The notes beneath the pieces were generated by a model. The model saw only the letters and a list, made by a program, of their open reading frames with translations. It did not search any database and was not told where the DNA came from. A program made the position numbers and the translations under genes. A stretch of DNA of 10,196 nucleotides from Sulfuritalea sp. (GTDB lineage: Bacteria > Pseudomonadota > Gammaproteobacteria > Burkholderiales > Rhodocyclaceae): contig JADJUP010000014.1 of the NCBI GenBank assembly GCA_016716965.1, positions 1-10,196 of the forward strand, written 5' to 3'. Positions 1 to 6,992 of this stretch are shown here, piece by piece. Every line of letters begins with the position of its first letter. Position 1 is the first letter of the stretch.

Positions 1-42
1 GGCCGGCATCCGCGCCCCTGCCGTGTTTCGGCCAGCGATTCC

Positions 43-47
43 AAGGA
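43..47 (+). promoter_or_regulatory. Ribosome binding site that fixes the purM TTG start
   Basis: AAGGA lies 7 bases before the TTG at 55. No ATG or GTG alternative in the frame keeps the conserved N-terminus, so this site decides the start. The 42 bases upstream show no clear promoter, so transcription probably begins outside the window. Confidence 0.6.
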
Positions 48-54
48 CTTCATC

Positions 55-1100
55 TTGACTGCTTCCAGTTCTGCTCCATCACCGCTGACCTACCGCGATG
101 CCGGTGTCGATATCGATGCCGGCGATGCGCTGGTCGAACGCATCAAGCCCGCGGCCAAGCGCACCATGCGCCCCGAAGTGCTGGCAGGCATCGGTGGCTT
201 CGGCGCGCTGTTCGAGATTTCCAGGAAGTATCGCGAGCCGGTGCTGGTCTCCGGCACCGACGGCGTCGGCACCAAGCTCAAGCTGGCCTTCCAGTGGCAC
301 CGCCACGACACCGTCGGCCAGGACCTGGTGGCGATGAGCGTCAATGACATCCTGGTTCAGGGTGCCGAGCCGCTGTTCTTCCTCGACTACTTCGCCTGCG
401 GCCGGCTCGACGTGAATACCGCGGCCACGGTGGTCGAAGGCATCGCGCGCGGCTGCGAACTGGCCGGCTGCGCGCTGATCGGCGGCGAAACCGCGGAAAT
501 GCCCAGCATGTACCCCGATGGCGAATACGACCTCGCCGGTTTCGCCGTGGGCGCCGTGGAAAAGTCGCAGATCATCGACGGCCGCTCGATCCAGGCCGGC
601 GACGTGGTACTGGGCCTGGCCTCGTCCGGCGCGCATTCCAACGGCTATTCGCTGATCCGCAAGATCATCGAGCGCGCCGCGCCCAGCCTGGAACTGGACA
701 TCGGCGGCGTGGCACTGGCCGACGCCGTGATGGCGCCGACGCGCATCTACGTCAAGTCGCTGCTGGCGCTGATCCAGGCGCTCCCGGTGAAGGGCATGGC
801 GCACATCACGGGCGGCGGCCTCACCGAGAACATCCCGCGGGTGCTGCCCGAGCACCTGACCGCCGTCATCGACCGCGCCAACTGGGCGCTGCCGCCGCTG
901 TTCCGCTGGCTGCGAAGGAAGGCCAGGTCGCCGACGCCGAGATGCATCGCGTCTTCAACTGCGGCATCGGCATGGTGGTGATCGTCGCCAAGGCCGACGC
1001 CGGCGTCGCCATGCAACTGCTGGCGGCCGCCGGCGAGCAGGTGCATCACATTGGCCTGATCGAGGAACGCCAGGGGCGCGCGCAAACCATCGTCGCCTGA
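55..1100 (+). CDS. purM: Phosphoribosylformylglycinamidine cyclo-ligase (AIR synthetase), one frameshift
   Basis: PurM makes aminoimidazole ribonucleotide from FGAM with ATP, the fifth step of purine synthesis, in the cytosol. Family landmarks are clear: DGVGTKLK (residues 69-76), GGETAEMPSMY (143-153), SSGAHSNGYSLIRK (190-203) and HITGGGLTENIPR (250-262). The start is the TTG at 55, because AAGGA lies 7 bases upstream (43-47) and no in-frame ATG occurs before codon 38. The frame breaks at 913-914, where one base seems lost: CTG-CGA-AGG should read CTG-CnG-AAG-GAA. After the shift the normal C-terminus continues (HRVFNCGIGMVVIV) to a TGA at 1098-1100. The corrected protein is about 348 residues, normal for the family. 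As the sequence stands, translation stops at 981 after 308 residues with a garbled tail. The gene is convergent with hipA. Identity is certain. Whether the frameshift is real is doubtful. Confidence 0.95.
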
Positions 1101-1116
1101 AAGTCGGCGCTGGTGA

Positions 1117-1138
1117 CACGGTGAATCACTTTACCGTG
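1117..1138. terminator. Hairpin between convergent purM and hipA, possible bidirectional terminator
   Basis: CACGGTGAA pairs with TTTACCGTG across a TCAC tetraloop. This gives a 9-bp stem with one G-T wobble, 16 bases after the purM stop and 36 bases beyond the hipA stop. Position and symmetry suit a shared terminator for two converging genes. Neither strand has a U-run after the stem, so intrinsic termination is unproven. Confidence 0.4.
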
Positions 1139-1174
1139 ATGGAGATTCGGAGACGAACCCTGTTGCTGCGCCGC

Positions 1175-2443
1175 TCAGGCGGTCGCCAGCTTCGCCTGCA
1201 CCTTGAAGCAATGCTCGACGCGGCGCAGCAGTAGTTCGTCCGCGCCGCCGGCGACGAAAACGGCCTTCCATCCGGTCACGAGCTTGCGTATCTGCTGGAT
1301 CGTTGCGCTGGCGGCCGCCCTGGACAGGCCGAAGTGGCTGGCGGCGGCGAGCACCGCGTCGAGATGCGGTATCTCGCTGCCCTCGCTGATGGCCATCCCC
1401 ATGTAGCCCAGGTTGGTCAGTTGCGGCACCATGTCGAAGGCGGGTGAAAGCTCGTAGAGATTGCCGCCGGCATGCAGTACGCCGTGGTTCTTGACGTGGT
1501 CGTCGGTGTTGTCGATCAGCACGTTGAACACCAACCGGCGGAACAGTTCCGGCAGGTCGCGCGCCACCATCGCGCCATGCAGGCGCAGTTGATTCGCCAG
1601 GCCGACATAGCTGCCTGCGTTCGAGTCGTAGGGGCTGTCGGTGAAGGCGGCGGCGGACAGGTAATGGATACGCCGGCAGTCCGCGTCCGGGTCCGGCCGG
1701 TCGAAGCGCCGCAGCAGCAGGGCATTGAGCTTTGGCAGGGGCGCCAGTTCGAATGCCGGCACGCGGATATCGCACAGCGCGGCGAGGCGCAGGGTGCAGG
1801 CCTCCAGGACTTGCACGTCCACCTCGTCGCCCTTGGCCGGGAACTTGGCCATCCACAGCGCCGCGTCGCGCAGCAGCGAGGCCTTGGGTCGCGTGCCGCC
1901 GAGGGTGCCGCCCTGGGTCAGCAGGCGGCGCAGCGGCTTGGGCACGTCCATGTCGAAGGCGAGGCAGCGGGCCGCTTCGGCCAGGTCTTCGAGTCGCACA
2001 CCGTCTGCTGCCGGCGCGGGCGGCGGCATCTCGATGCCGGGCGAGAACACCAGGGCGCCCACCCGGTAGTCGTTGGTCTTCAGCAGCATCTCGTCGGCCG
2101 ACAGCGGCTTCCAGTTGTTTTCGTAGCGCAACACTAGTTCGCCCCAGGCATCGGGCAGGCAATCGCGGAAGCTGAGGTTGAGCGCGCCGCCGTCGCGCAG
2201 TCGGCGCGGCGGGAAGTCGAAGGATGGCGTGGCGGTGGGCATGAAGCCCGGGTTCAGTGCGATGGCGTCATCCCGCGTCCGGTACAGCCGCCCGTAGGCG
2301 AAGCCGCCGTATTCCGTGACGCCGCGCCGGCCCAGGGTGAGCAGGCCGACCGGAACGGGAGCCTTCGCGGCGGGCAGGTACATCCCGACATACAGCGCGC
2401 GCTCGGCCCCAGCGGCGCGGGTCTGGTCAGAAGTCGAGCTCAT
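1175..2443 (-). CDS. hipA: HipA-family serine/threonine kinase toxin
   Basis: This is an intact 422-residue HipA-like protein. Known HipA toxins phosphorylate translation components (GltX in E. coli), which triggers the stringent response and dormancy; the target here is unknown. The N-terminal subdomain (about 20-105) ends in the family signature FRDCLPDAWGELVL. The Gly-rich GGTLGGTRPKA (178-188) is the usual nucleotide-binding segment. WMAKFP carries the ATP-contacting Lys200. The catalytic loop NVLIDNTDDHVKN (307-319) supplies Asp314, Asn319 and neighbours, and LSPAFDMVP carries the metal-binding Asp337. All key kinase residues are present. The ATG at 2443 is chosen over an upstream in-frame ATG at 2557 because it matches the HipA N-terminus, has AAGGCGG just upstream (2447-2453), and overlaps the end of hipB by 17 bases, typical of coupled hipBA. 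GC content resembles the neighbours. A wholly different role is unlikely. Confidence 0.93.
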   Translation of the reverse strand: MSSTSDQTRAAGAERALYVGMYLPAAKAPVPVGLLTLGRRGVTEYGGFAYGRLYRTRDDAIALNPGFMPTATPSFDFPPRRLRDGGALNLSFRDCLPDAWGELVLRYENNWKPLSADEMLLKTNDYRVGALVFSPGIEMPPPAPAADGVRLEDLAEAARCLAFDMDVPKPLRRLLTQGGTLGGTRPKASLLRDAALWMAKFPAKGDEVDVQVLEACTLRLAALCDIRVPAFELAPLPKLNALLLRRFDRPDPDADCRRIHYLSAAAFTDSPYDSNAGSYVGLANQLRLHGAMVARDLPELFRRLVFNVLIDNTDDHVKNHGVLHAGGNLYELSPAFDMVPQLTNLGYMGMAISEGSEIPHLDAVLAAASHFGLSRAAASATIQQIRKLVTGWKAVFVAGGADELLLRRVEHCFKVQAKLATA

Positions 2444-2759
2444 GTTCCGCCTTGGTGCGGCCGGATTTGCGCCGGCCGCTGCGCGCGCCGGCCAGTGCGG
2501 CGGGGACAGCGGCCAGGCGGTCGATGCCGTCGAGCTGGCCGAGCAGCCACAGCGCATTGCACAGATTGCCCACGCTGCAGGTCGGCTTTCCTGCCTCGAG
2601 CGCGCGATAAGTGTTGATCGAACAGAACATCCGACCCGCCATGTCGCTCAGCGAAAACCCTCGCTCGATGCGGCAGGCGCGCAGTCGGGCGCCCAATTTT
2701 TCGAGGCTCTCGACGACCTCCCGCGGAATCGCGCTCAAGCCAGCTGACGATCTCGACAT
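2427..2759 (-). CDS. hipB: HipB-like XRE-family antitoxin and transcriptional repressor
   Basis: The protein has 110 residues with a helix-turn-helix of the XRE/Cro type at about residues 22-60 (LGARLRACRIERGFSLSDMA, then SINTYRALEAGKPT), followed by a short helical region and a basic Gly/Arg-rich tail. HipB proteins bind HipA, block its kinase activity, and repress their own operon. The ATG at 2759 is preferred. An in-frame ATG at 2816 would add 19 hydrophobic residues encoded by the AT-rich promoter and operator DNA, which is unlikely. No strong ribosome binding site precedes 2759, so the start is only moderately certain. The reading frame runs 17 bases into hipA, consistent with coupled translation. 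Function is inferred from the fold and from pairing with an intact hipA. Confidence 0.88.
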   Translation of the reverse strand: MSRSSAGLSAIPREVVESLEKLGARLRACRIERGFSLSDMAGRMFCSINTYRALEAGKPTCSVGNLCNALWLLGQLDGIDRLAAVPAALAGARSGRRKSGRTKAEHELDF

Positions 2760-2764
2760 ATTCG

Positions 2765-2807
2765 TATAGTGAACAATAAATAGAATAACAGTCACTATAT
2801 AGATAGT
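2765..2807. promoter_or_regulatory. Inverted-repeat operator candidate for HipB
   Basis: TATAGTGA (2765-2772) and TCACTATA (2792-2799) form a perfect 8-bp inverted repeat with a 19-base spacer. The second arm also starts an imperfect palindrome, ACTATATAGATAGT (2794-2807, 6 of 7 pairs). The second arm covers the predicted -10 box and the first lies in the leader, a sensible layout for autorepression by HipB. Binding is inferred. The sequence differs from the known E. coli HipB operator (TATCC-N8-GGATA). Confidence 0.55.
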
Positions 2808-2821
2808 TGCTGTCATTGCAA
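2787..2821 (-). promoter_or_regulatory. Probable sigma-70 promoter of hipBA
   Basis: Read on the minus strand, TTGCAA (2821-2816) and TATAGT (2799-2794) are separated by 16 bases. They match the consensus at 4/6 and 5/6 positions. Transcription would start near 2787, about 28 bases before the hipB ATG. The area is distinctly AT-rich within GC-rich surroundings. Confidence 0.55.
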
Positions 2822-2922
2822 GCGCTATTGCGGAAGCTGGGCACCACGACTCGGCGGGTGTTGGATACGGGCTGCAGTTCCGGATCGAGTCCGACCACCC
2901 GCCGCGTTGCCGGCGCCGACTC

Positions 2923-3855
2923 TCAGCCCAGATGTTTCTCGACGGCGGCGAAGACGCGCGCCGAGGCGTCGGCGGCGAGGGGGTCGATGAGCGTCAAACC
3001 TTCCATCGAGCGCAGCCAGGTCAGTTGCCGCTTGGCGAACTGGCGAGTGGCGAAGATGCCGCGATCGCGCAATTCGGCGCGCGGCAATGATCCTTCCAGC
3101 ATGTCCCAGACCTGGCGATAGCCGACGCAGCGCATCGAGGGCAGGTCGCCATCGAGCCGGTATTTCTCGCGCAGCAGCAGGACTTCCTCGACCAGGCCGG
3201 CATTGAGCATGGCGTCGAAGCGCTGTTCGATGCGCCGGTGCAGCAGGCTGCGGTCCTCGGGCACCAGCGCCAGGTTCAGCAGGCGGAAGGGCGGCACGCT
3301 GGCCGCCTGTTCGGCGAAGAAGCTGCCCAGGCTGCGGCCGGAAAGGCGTACCACTTCCAGTGCGCGCTGGATGCGCTGGGCATCGGTCGGCTTGAGCCGC
3401 GCCGCGGTTTCCGGGTCGAGCGCCGCCAGTTCCGCGTGCAGCGCGGGCCAGCCGCGCGCGGCGGCTTCGGCATCGATCGCGGCGCGCAGCGCGGCGTCGG
3501 CTTGCGGCAGGTCGGCGAGCCCCTCGCGCAAGGCCTTCACGTACAGCATGGTGCCGCCGACCAGCAGCGGGATGCGCCCGGCGGCGGTGATGCTTTCCAT
3601 CTCGCGCAGGGCGTCGGCGCGAAAAGCGGCCGCCGAGTAGCGCTGCTCGGGCGTGATCAGGTCGATCAGGCGGTGCGGGAAGCGCGCCAGCGTCGCCGCG
3701 TCGGGCTTCGCGGTGCCGACGTTCATGTCGCGGAACACCTGCGCCGAATCGACGCTGACGATGTCGCAGGGAAGGTGCGTCGCCAGTTCGAAGGCCAGCG
3801 CCGTCTTGCCGCTCGCCGTCGGTCCAATGAGAAGGATGGCCGGCGGCAGCGCCAT
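2923..3855 (-). CDS. miaA: tRNA dimethylallyltransferase (tRNA A37 prenyltransferase)
   Basis: MiaA transfers the dimethylallyl group of DMAPP to N6 of adenine 37 in tRNAs that read UNN codons, which supports decoding accuracy. The 310-residue frame is intact. It has the P-loop GPTASGKT (11-18), the substrate segment DSAQVFRDMNVGTAKP (36-51) with the conserved catalytic Asp36, VGGTMLYVKAL, QRIQRALEVVRLSG, and the C-terminal LPSMRCVGYRQVWDMLEG and ATRQFAKRQLTWLRS blocks typical of the family. The ATG at 3855 shares its A with the mutL stop (TGATG), and no ribosome binding site is obvious, so translation is probably coupled to mutL. In the - strand frame there is no stop between mutL and miaA because of the mutL frameshift, which creates an artificial 1125-residue reading frame that should be ignored. 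Confidence 0.96.
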   Translation of the reverse strand: MALPPAILLIGPTASGKTALAFELATHLPCDIVSVDSAQVFRDMNVGTAKPDAATLARFPHRLIDLITPEQRYSAAAFRADALREMESITAAGRIPLLVGGTMLYVKALREGLADLPQADAALRAAIDAEAAARGWPALHAELAALDPETAARLKPTDAQRIQRALEVVRLSGRSLGSFFAEQAASVPPFRLLNLALVPEDRSLLHRRIEQRFDAMLNAGLVEEVLLLREKYRLDGDLPSMRCVGYRQVWDMLEGSLPRAELRDRGIFATRQFAKRQLTWLRSMEGLTLIDPLAADASARVFAAVEKHLG

Positions 3856-5610
3856 CAGCGGCCGCGCATGAACAGCCTGTCGAGCTCCGCCATCGACAGC
3901 TGAACCCAGGTCGGGCGGCCGTGGTTGCACTGGTCGGCGCGCTCGGTGGCTTCCATCTGGCGCAGCAGCGCGTTCATTTCCATCTGGCCCAGCGTGCGGT
4001 GGGCGCGCACGGCGCCGTGGCAGGCCATGGTCGCCAGCAGTTCGTTGCGCCGCGCCTCGATGACGCGGCTGGCCGGATGTTCGGCGAGGTCGCGCAGCAG
4101 CGAGCGCACCAGTTCGTTGACGTTGCCGCCGGCGAGCAGCGCCGGCAGGCGGCGCACGGCGATTTCGCGCGGGCCGGCGGCGGCCATGTCGAAGCCCAGC
4201 GCGACGAGCGTCTCGCCCTGTTCCTCGACGGTGGCAAGTTCGGCCGGGCTGGCGGCAAGCAGCAGCGGCACCAGCAGCGCCTGCGTCGCCGGCGGCCCGG
4301 CGTCGAGGCCGGTCTTTAGCTTTTCGTAGAGGATGCGTTCGTGCGCCGCGTGCATGTCCACCAGCACCATGCCGGCGGCGTTCCTGCGCCAGGATGTAGA
4401 TGCCATGCAACTGGGCGATGGCGTAGCCGAGCAGGGGTGCGGCGGTGTCTCCGGTCGGCTCAGAAGTTGGCGCTGGCGACACGGCGTTCGCGTCGTCGGC
4501 GAAGGCGGCACGGGCAAATTCCAGGTAGGCGCGCGTCGCCGGTTCGCCGACGCCGAGGCTGCCCTGGCGCGCCTGCGGATAGGCGGCGGGGACGAAGCGG
4601 GGCGCCGCCGCTTCCTCTCCGCCAGCGGCGGCCAGCGGCTTGGCCAGGGTGCGCTGCAGGGCGTGGAAGATGAACTGGTGGATGCCGCGCGCATCGCGAA
4701 AGCGCACCTCGGTCTTGGCCGGATGCACGTTCACATCGACGCCGGCCGGGTCGAGTTCGAGGAACAGCACGTAGGCCGGGTGGCGCGCGCCGTGCAGGAT
4801 GTCGGTCCAGGCCTGGCGCGCGGCATGGGTCAGCAGCTTGTCGCGGACGAAGCGTCCATTGACGAAGAAGTACTGCTCGTCGCGCCCGGCGCGCGAATAG
4901 GCGGGCAGCGCGGCGAGGCCGGACAGGCGCAGCGGGCCGGCGACGGCATCGAGCGGGCGCGCTTGCGGGAAGAATTCCTCGCCGATGATCTCGCGGGCGC
5001 GATGCGAAAAGTCGGCGCTGGCCAGACGGCGCTTCGCGCTGCCGTTGTGGCTCAGCGTGAAGGCCACATCGGGCCGCGCCAGCGCCATGCGCCGCAGCAC
5101 CTCGTCACAGTGCGCGAATTCGGTGGCTTCGGTCTTGAGGAACTTGCGCCGCGCCGGGGTGTTGAAGTAGAGGTCGGCGACCTCGATCACAGTGCCGCCG
5201 GCCAGCGCCGCCGGTTCGACGCTGTCCGCATCGCTGCGCAGACGGAAGGCGTGCGCCTGCGACGGATGACGGCTCGAAACAGTGACGCGCGCGACGGAAG
5301 CAATGGACGCCAGCGCCTCGCCGCGAAAGCCGTAACTGCCGACGCGTTCGAGGTCGTCGAGGCTGGCGATCTTGCTCGTGGCATGGCGCGCCAGGGCCAG
5401 CGGCAGGTCGTCGGGGGCGATGCCGCCGCCATCGTCGGCGACGCGGATCAGGCGCACGCCGCCCTCTTCCAGTTGCACGTCGATGCGCGCGGCGCCGGCG
5501 TCGAGGCTGTTTTCCAGCAGCTCCTTGAGCACCGAGGCCGGGCGTTCCACCACCTCGCCGGCTGCGATCTGGCTGATCAGTAAGTCCGGCAGCGGCTTGA
5601 TGATTCCCAT
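3855..5610 (-). CDS. mutL: DNA mismatch repair protein MutL, endonuclease type, one frameshift
   Basis: MutL links MutS mismatch recognition to strand incision. The N-terminal GHKL ATPase is complete: Glu30 and Asn34 in KELLENSLDAGA, DDGGGI (59-64), ATSKI, and GFRGEAL (94-100). The C-terminal half carries DMHAAHERILYE (residues 418-429 after correction), matching DQHA-x2-E-x4-E apart from Q to M, plus ACHGAVR, CNHGRP and a terminal FMR. These four motifs mark MutL proteins with their own metal-dependent nuclease. One extra base near 4383-4384 shifts the frame: CAG-GAA-CGC should read CAG-AAC-GCC. Correcting it gives about 584 residues, a normal length. The ATG at 5610 begins the canonical MGIIKPLPDLLISQIAAGEV. 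No Shine-Dalgarno sequence is visible. The gene is divergent from the DedA gene and coupled to miaA downstream. Confidence 0.95.
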
Positions 5611-5667
5611 GGGGGTCGGATTATAGCTTCCGGTAAAATCGCGCCTTTCCGTCACGACCGCTGCCCC
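5611..5667. promoter_or_regulatory. Divergent promoter region between mutL and the DedA gene
   Basis: This 57-base gap holds a perfect TATAAT on the minus strand (5625-5620), pointing at mutL, and TAAAAT on the plus strand (5634-5639), pointing at the DedA gene. Neither has a convincing -35 box at 16-18 bases. The mutL box lies only 9 bases from its ATG, so an mRNA started there would have almost no leader. Confidence 0.45.
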
Positions 5668-6324
5668 GTGGAAATTCTCGCCCAGTTCATCGACATCATC
5701 CTGCACGTGGACAAGTACCTGGCCGCGCTGCTGGCGCAGTACGGCACCTGGATCTATGCGATCCTGTTCCTCATCGTCTTCTGCGAAACCGGCCTCGTCG
5801 TCACGCCCTTCCTGCCCGGCGATTCGCTGCTGTTCGTCGCCGGCGCGCTGGCGGCGACCAGTGGCGGCAGCTTCCAGATCGAGATCGTGATCGCCGTGCT
5901 GCTTTCGGCGGCGATCCTTGGCGACAACACCAACTACTGGATCGGGCGCTGGGCCGGCAAGCGCATCTTGGCCTGGGGCGAGACCTCGCGCTACTTCAAC
6001 CGCAAGGCCTTCGACCTGACCCACGCCTACTATGAGTCGCACGGCGGCAAGACCATGCTGGTGGCGCGCTTCATGCCCTTCGTGCGCACCTTCGCGCCCT
6101 TCGTCGCCGGCGTCGGCAACATGAGCTACCCGCGCTATTTCGCCTTCGACCTGGCCGGCGCTTTCCTCTGGGTGTTTTCGCTGTGCCTGGCCGGCTATTG
6201 GTTCGGCAACATTCCCTGGGTCAAGTCCAACCTCTCGCTGATCATTTTCGGCACCATCGGCCTCTCGCTGGTGCCGCTGTTCCTCGCCTGGCTGCGGCAT
6301 CGCCTGGCGCCGAAGGCATCCTGA
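5668..6324 (+). CDS. DedA-family inner-membrane protein
   Basis: This is an intact 218-residue polytopic membrane protein of the DedA (SNARE-associated/VTT) family. Members are linked to envelope integrity, proton-dependent transport and recycling of undecaprenyl phosphate at the inner membrane. Family landmarks are a Glu at 40, FLPGDSLLF (48-56, Asp52), GRWAGKRI (93-100) and KTMLVARFMPFVRTFAPFVAG (128-148, Arg134 and Arg140). These match the positions of the acidic and Arg residues found essential in E. coli YqjA/YghB (E39, D51, R130, R136). Hydrophobic segments lie at about 28-48, 54-64, 72-90, 140-150, 158-178 and 188-209. The start is the GTG at 5668. No strong ribosome binding site precedes it. 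It heads the plus-strand gene run, and purN begins 17 bases after its stop. The exact substrate cannot be told from sequence. Confidence 0.93.
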   Translation: MEILAQFIDIILHVDKYLAALLAQYGTWIYAILFLIVFCETGLVVTPFLPGDSLLFVAGALAATSGGSFQIEIVIAVLLSAAILGDNTNYWIGRWAGKRILAWGETSRYFNRKAFDLTHAYYESHGGKTMLVARFMPFVRTFAPFVAGVGNMSYPRYFAFDLAGAFLWVFSLCLAGYWFGNIPWVKSNLSLIIFGTIGLSLVPLFLAWLRHRLAPKAS

Positions 6325-6341
6325 TCCGGCGCGATGCGGCG

Positions 6342-6975
6342 ATGAAGCGCTATGTCATCCTGATTTCCGGTCGCGGCAGCAACATGGGCTCCTTGCTCGA
6401 TGCGGGCCTGCCCGGCAGCTGCGCGGCGGTGATCAGCAACCGCCCCGATGCGGCCGGCCTCGCCGGCGCGGCAGCGCGCGGGATCACGGCGGCGATCGAC
6501 CATCGCGGTTTTGCTTCGCGCGAGGAGGTTCGACGCCGCGCTGGGTGCCGAAATCGAGCGCCATGCGCCCGACCTGGTGCTGCTGGCCGGATTCATGCGC
6601 ATCCTCACCGACGGCTTCGTGCGCCGCTTCGAGGGCCGTATGCTGAATATCCATCCTCGCTGCTGCCAGCCTTTCCCGGGTGAAGACGCATGCTCAGGCG
6701 CTCGCTGCCGGGGTGCGGCTGCATGGCTGCAGCGTGCGTTTCGTGACCCCGGCGCTGGACGTAGGGACCCCATCGTCGCCCAGGCGGCGGTGCCGGTCCA
6801 GGCCGACGATGACGAGGCCAGCCTGGCCGGGCGTGTGCTGGCCGAGGAACACCTGCTCTACCCGCGCGTCGCGCGCTGGTTCCTCGAAGGCCGGCTGCAA
6901 CTGGTCGACGGGCGCGCTTGCCTCGCCGGCGAGTTGCCGGTGGCCGGTGCGCTGCACGCGCCGCGCGCCGGCTGA
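6342..6975 (+). CDS. purN: Phosphoribosylglycinamide formyltransferase, frame broken by several indels
   Basis: PurN formylates glycinamide ribonucleotide using 10-formyl-tetrahydrofolate, the third step of purine synthesis. The ATG at 6342 opens MKRYVILISGRGSNMGSLL with the phosphate-binding GRGSNM. Later blocks are PDLVLLAGFMRIL, the catalytic MLNIHP (Asn, His), THAQALAAGVRLHGCSV, LDVG (catalytic Asp), and a C-terminal AEEHLLYPRVARWFLEGR up to the TGA at 6973-6975. These lie in three frames. An extra G falls at about 6527-6528, a base is missing at about 6656 and another at about 6680 (GGG-TGA should be GGn-CTG), and two bases are extra at about 6767-6775. Corrected length is about 211 residues, normal for the family. 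All catalytic residues survive, so sequencing error is likelier than decay. purM in the same window belongs to the same pathway. Confidence 0.9.
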
Positions 6976-6992
6976 GCGCGGCCGCCGCCCGC

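Noticed and set aside
79..855. A 258-codon open frame on the minus strand
   Set aside because: It is antisense to purM, with composition typical of a shadow frame (His/Arg/Asp-rich) and no family resemblance.
1472..2137. A 221-codon open frame on the plus strand
   Set aside because: It is antisense to hipA, whose kinase motifs are unambiguous.
2760..2816. A 19-residue longer N-terminus for HipB from an upstream ATG
   Set aside because: The extra hydrophobic residues are a translation of the AT-rich promoter and operator. The HTH protein is complete without them.
2824..2922. Terminator for miaA between miaA and hipB
   Set aside because: Only a weak GAGTC/GACTC pairing with a long interior and no U-run is visible, which is not enough to call.
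4333..5583. A 416-codon open frame on the plus strand
   Set aside because: It is fully antisense to the well-supported mutL and reflects GC-rich third-position bias. No protein family is recognisable.
2923..6300. A 1125-residue open frame on the minus strand that joins antisense of the DedA gene, mutL and miaA
   Set aside because: Its first about 230 residues are antisense to the DedA gene. It then follows MutL, becomes Arg-rich nonsense after the extra base at 4383, and falls into miaA. It is not one protein.
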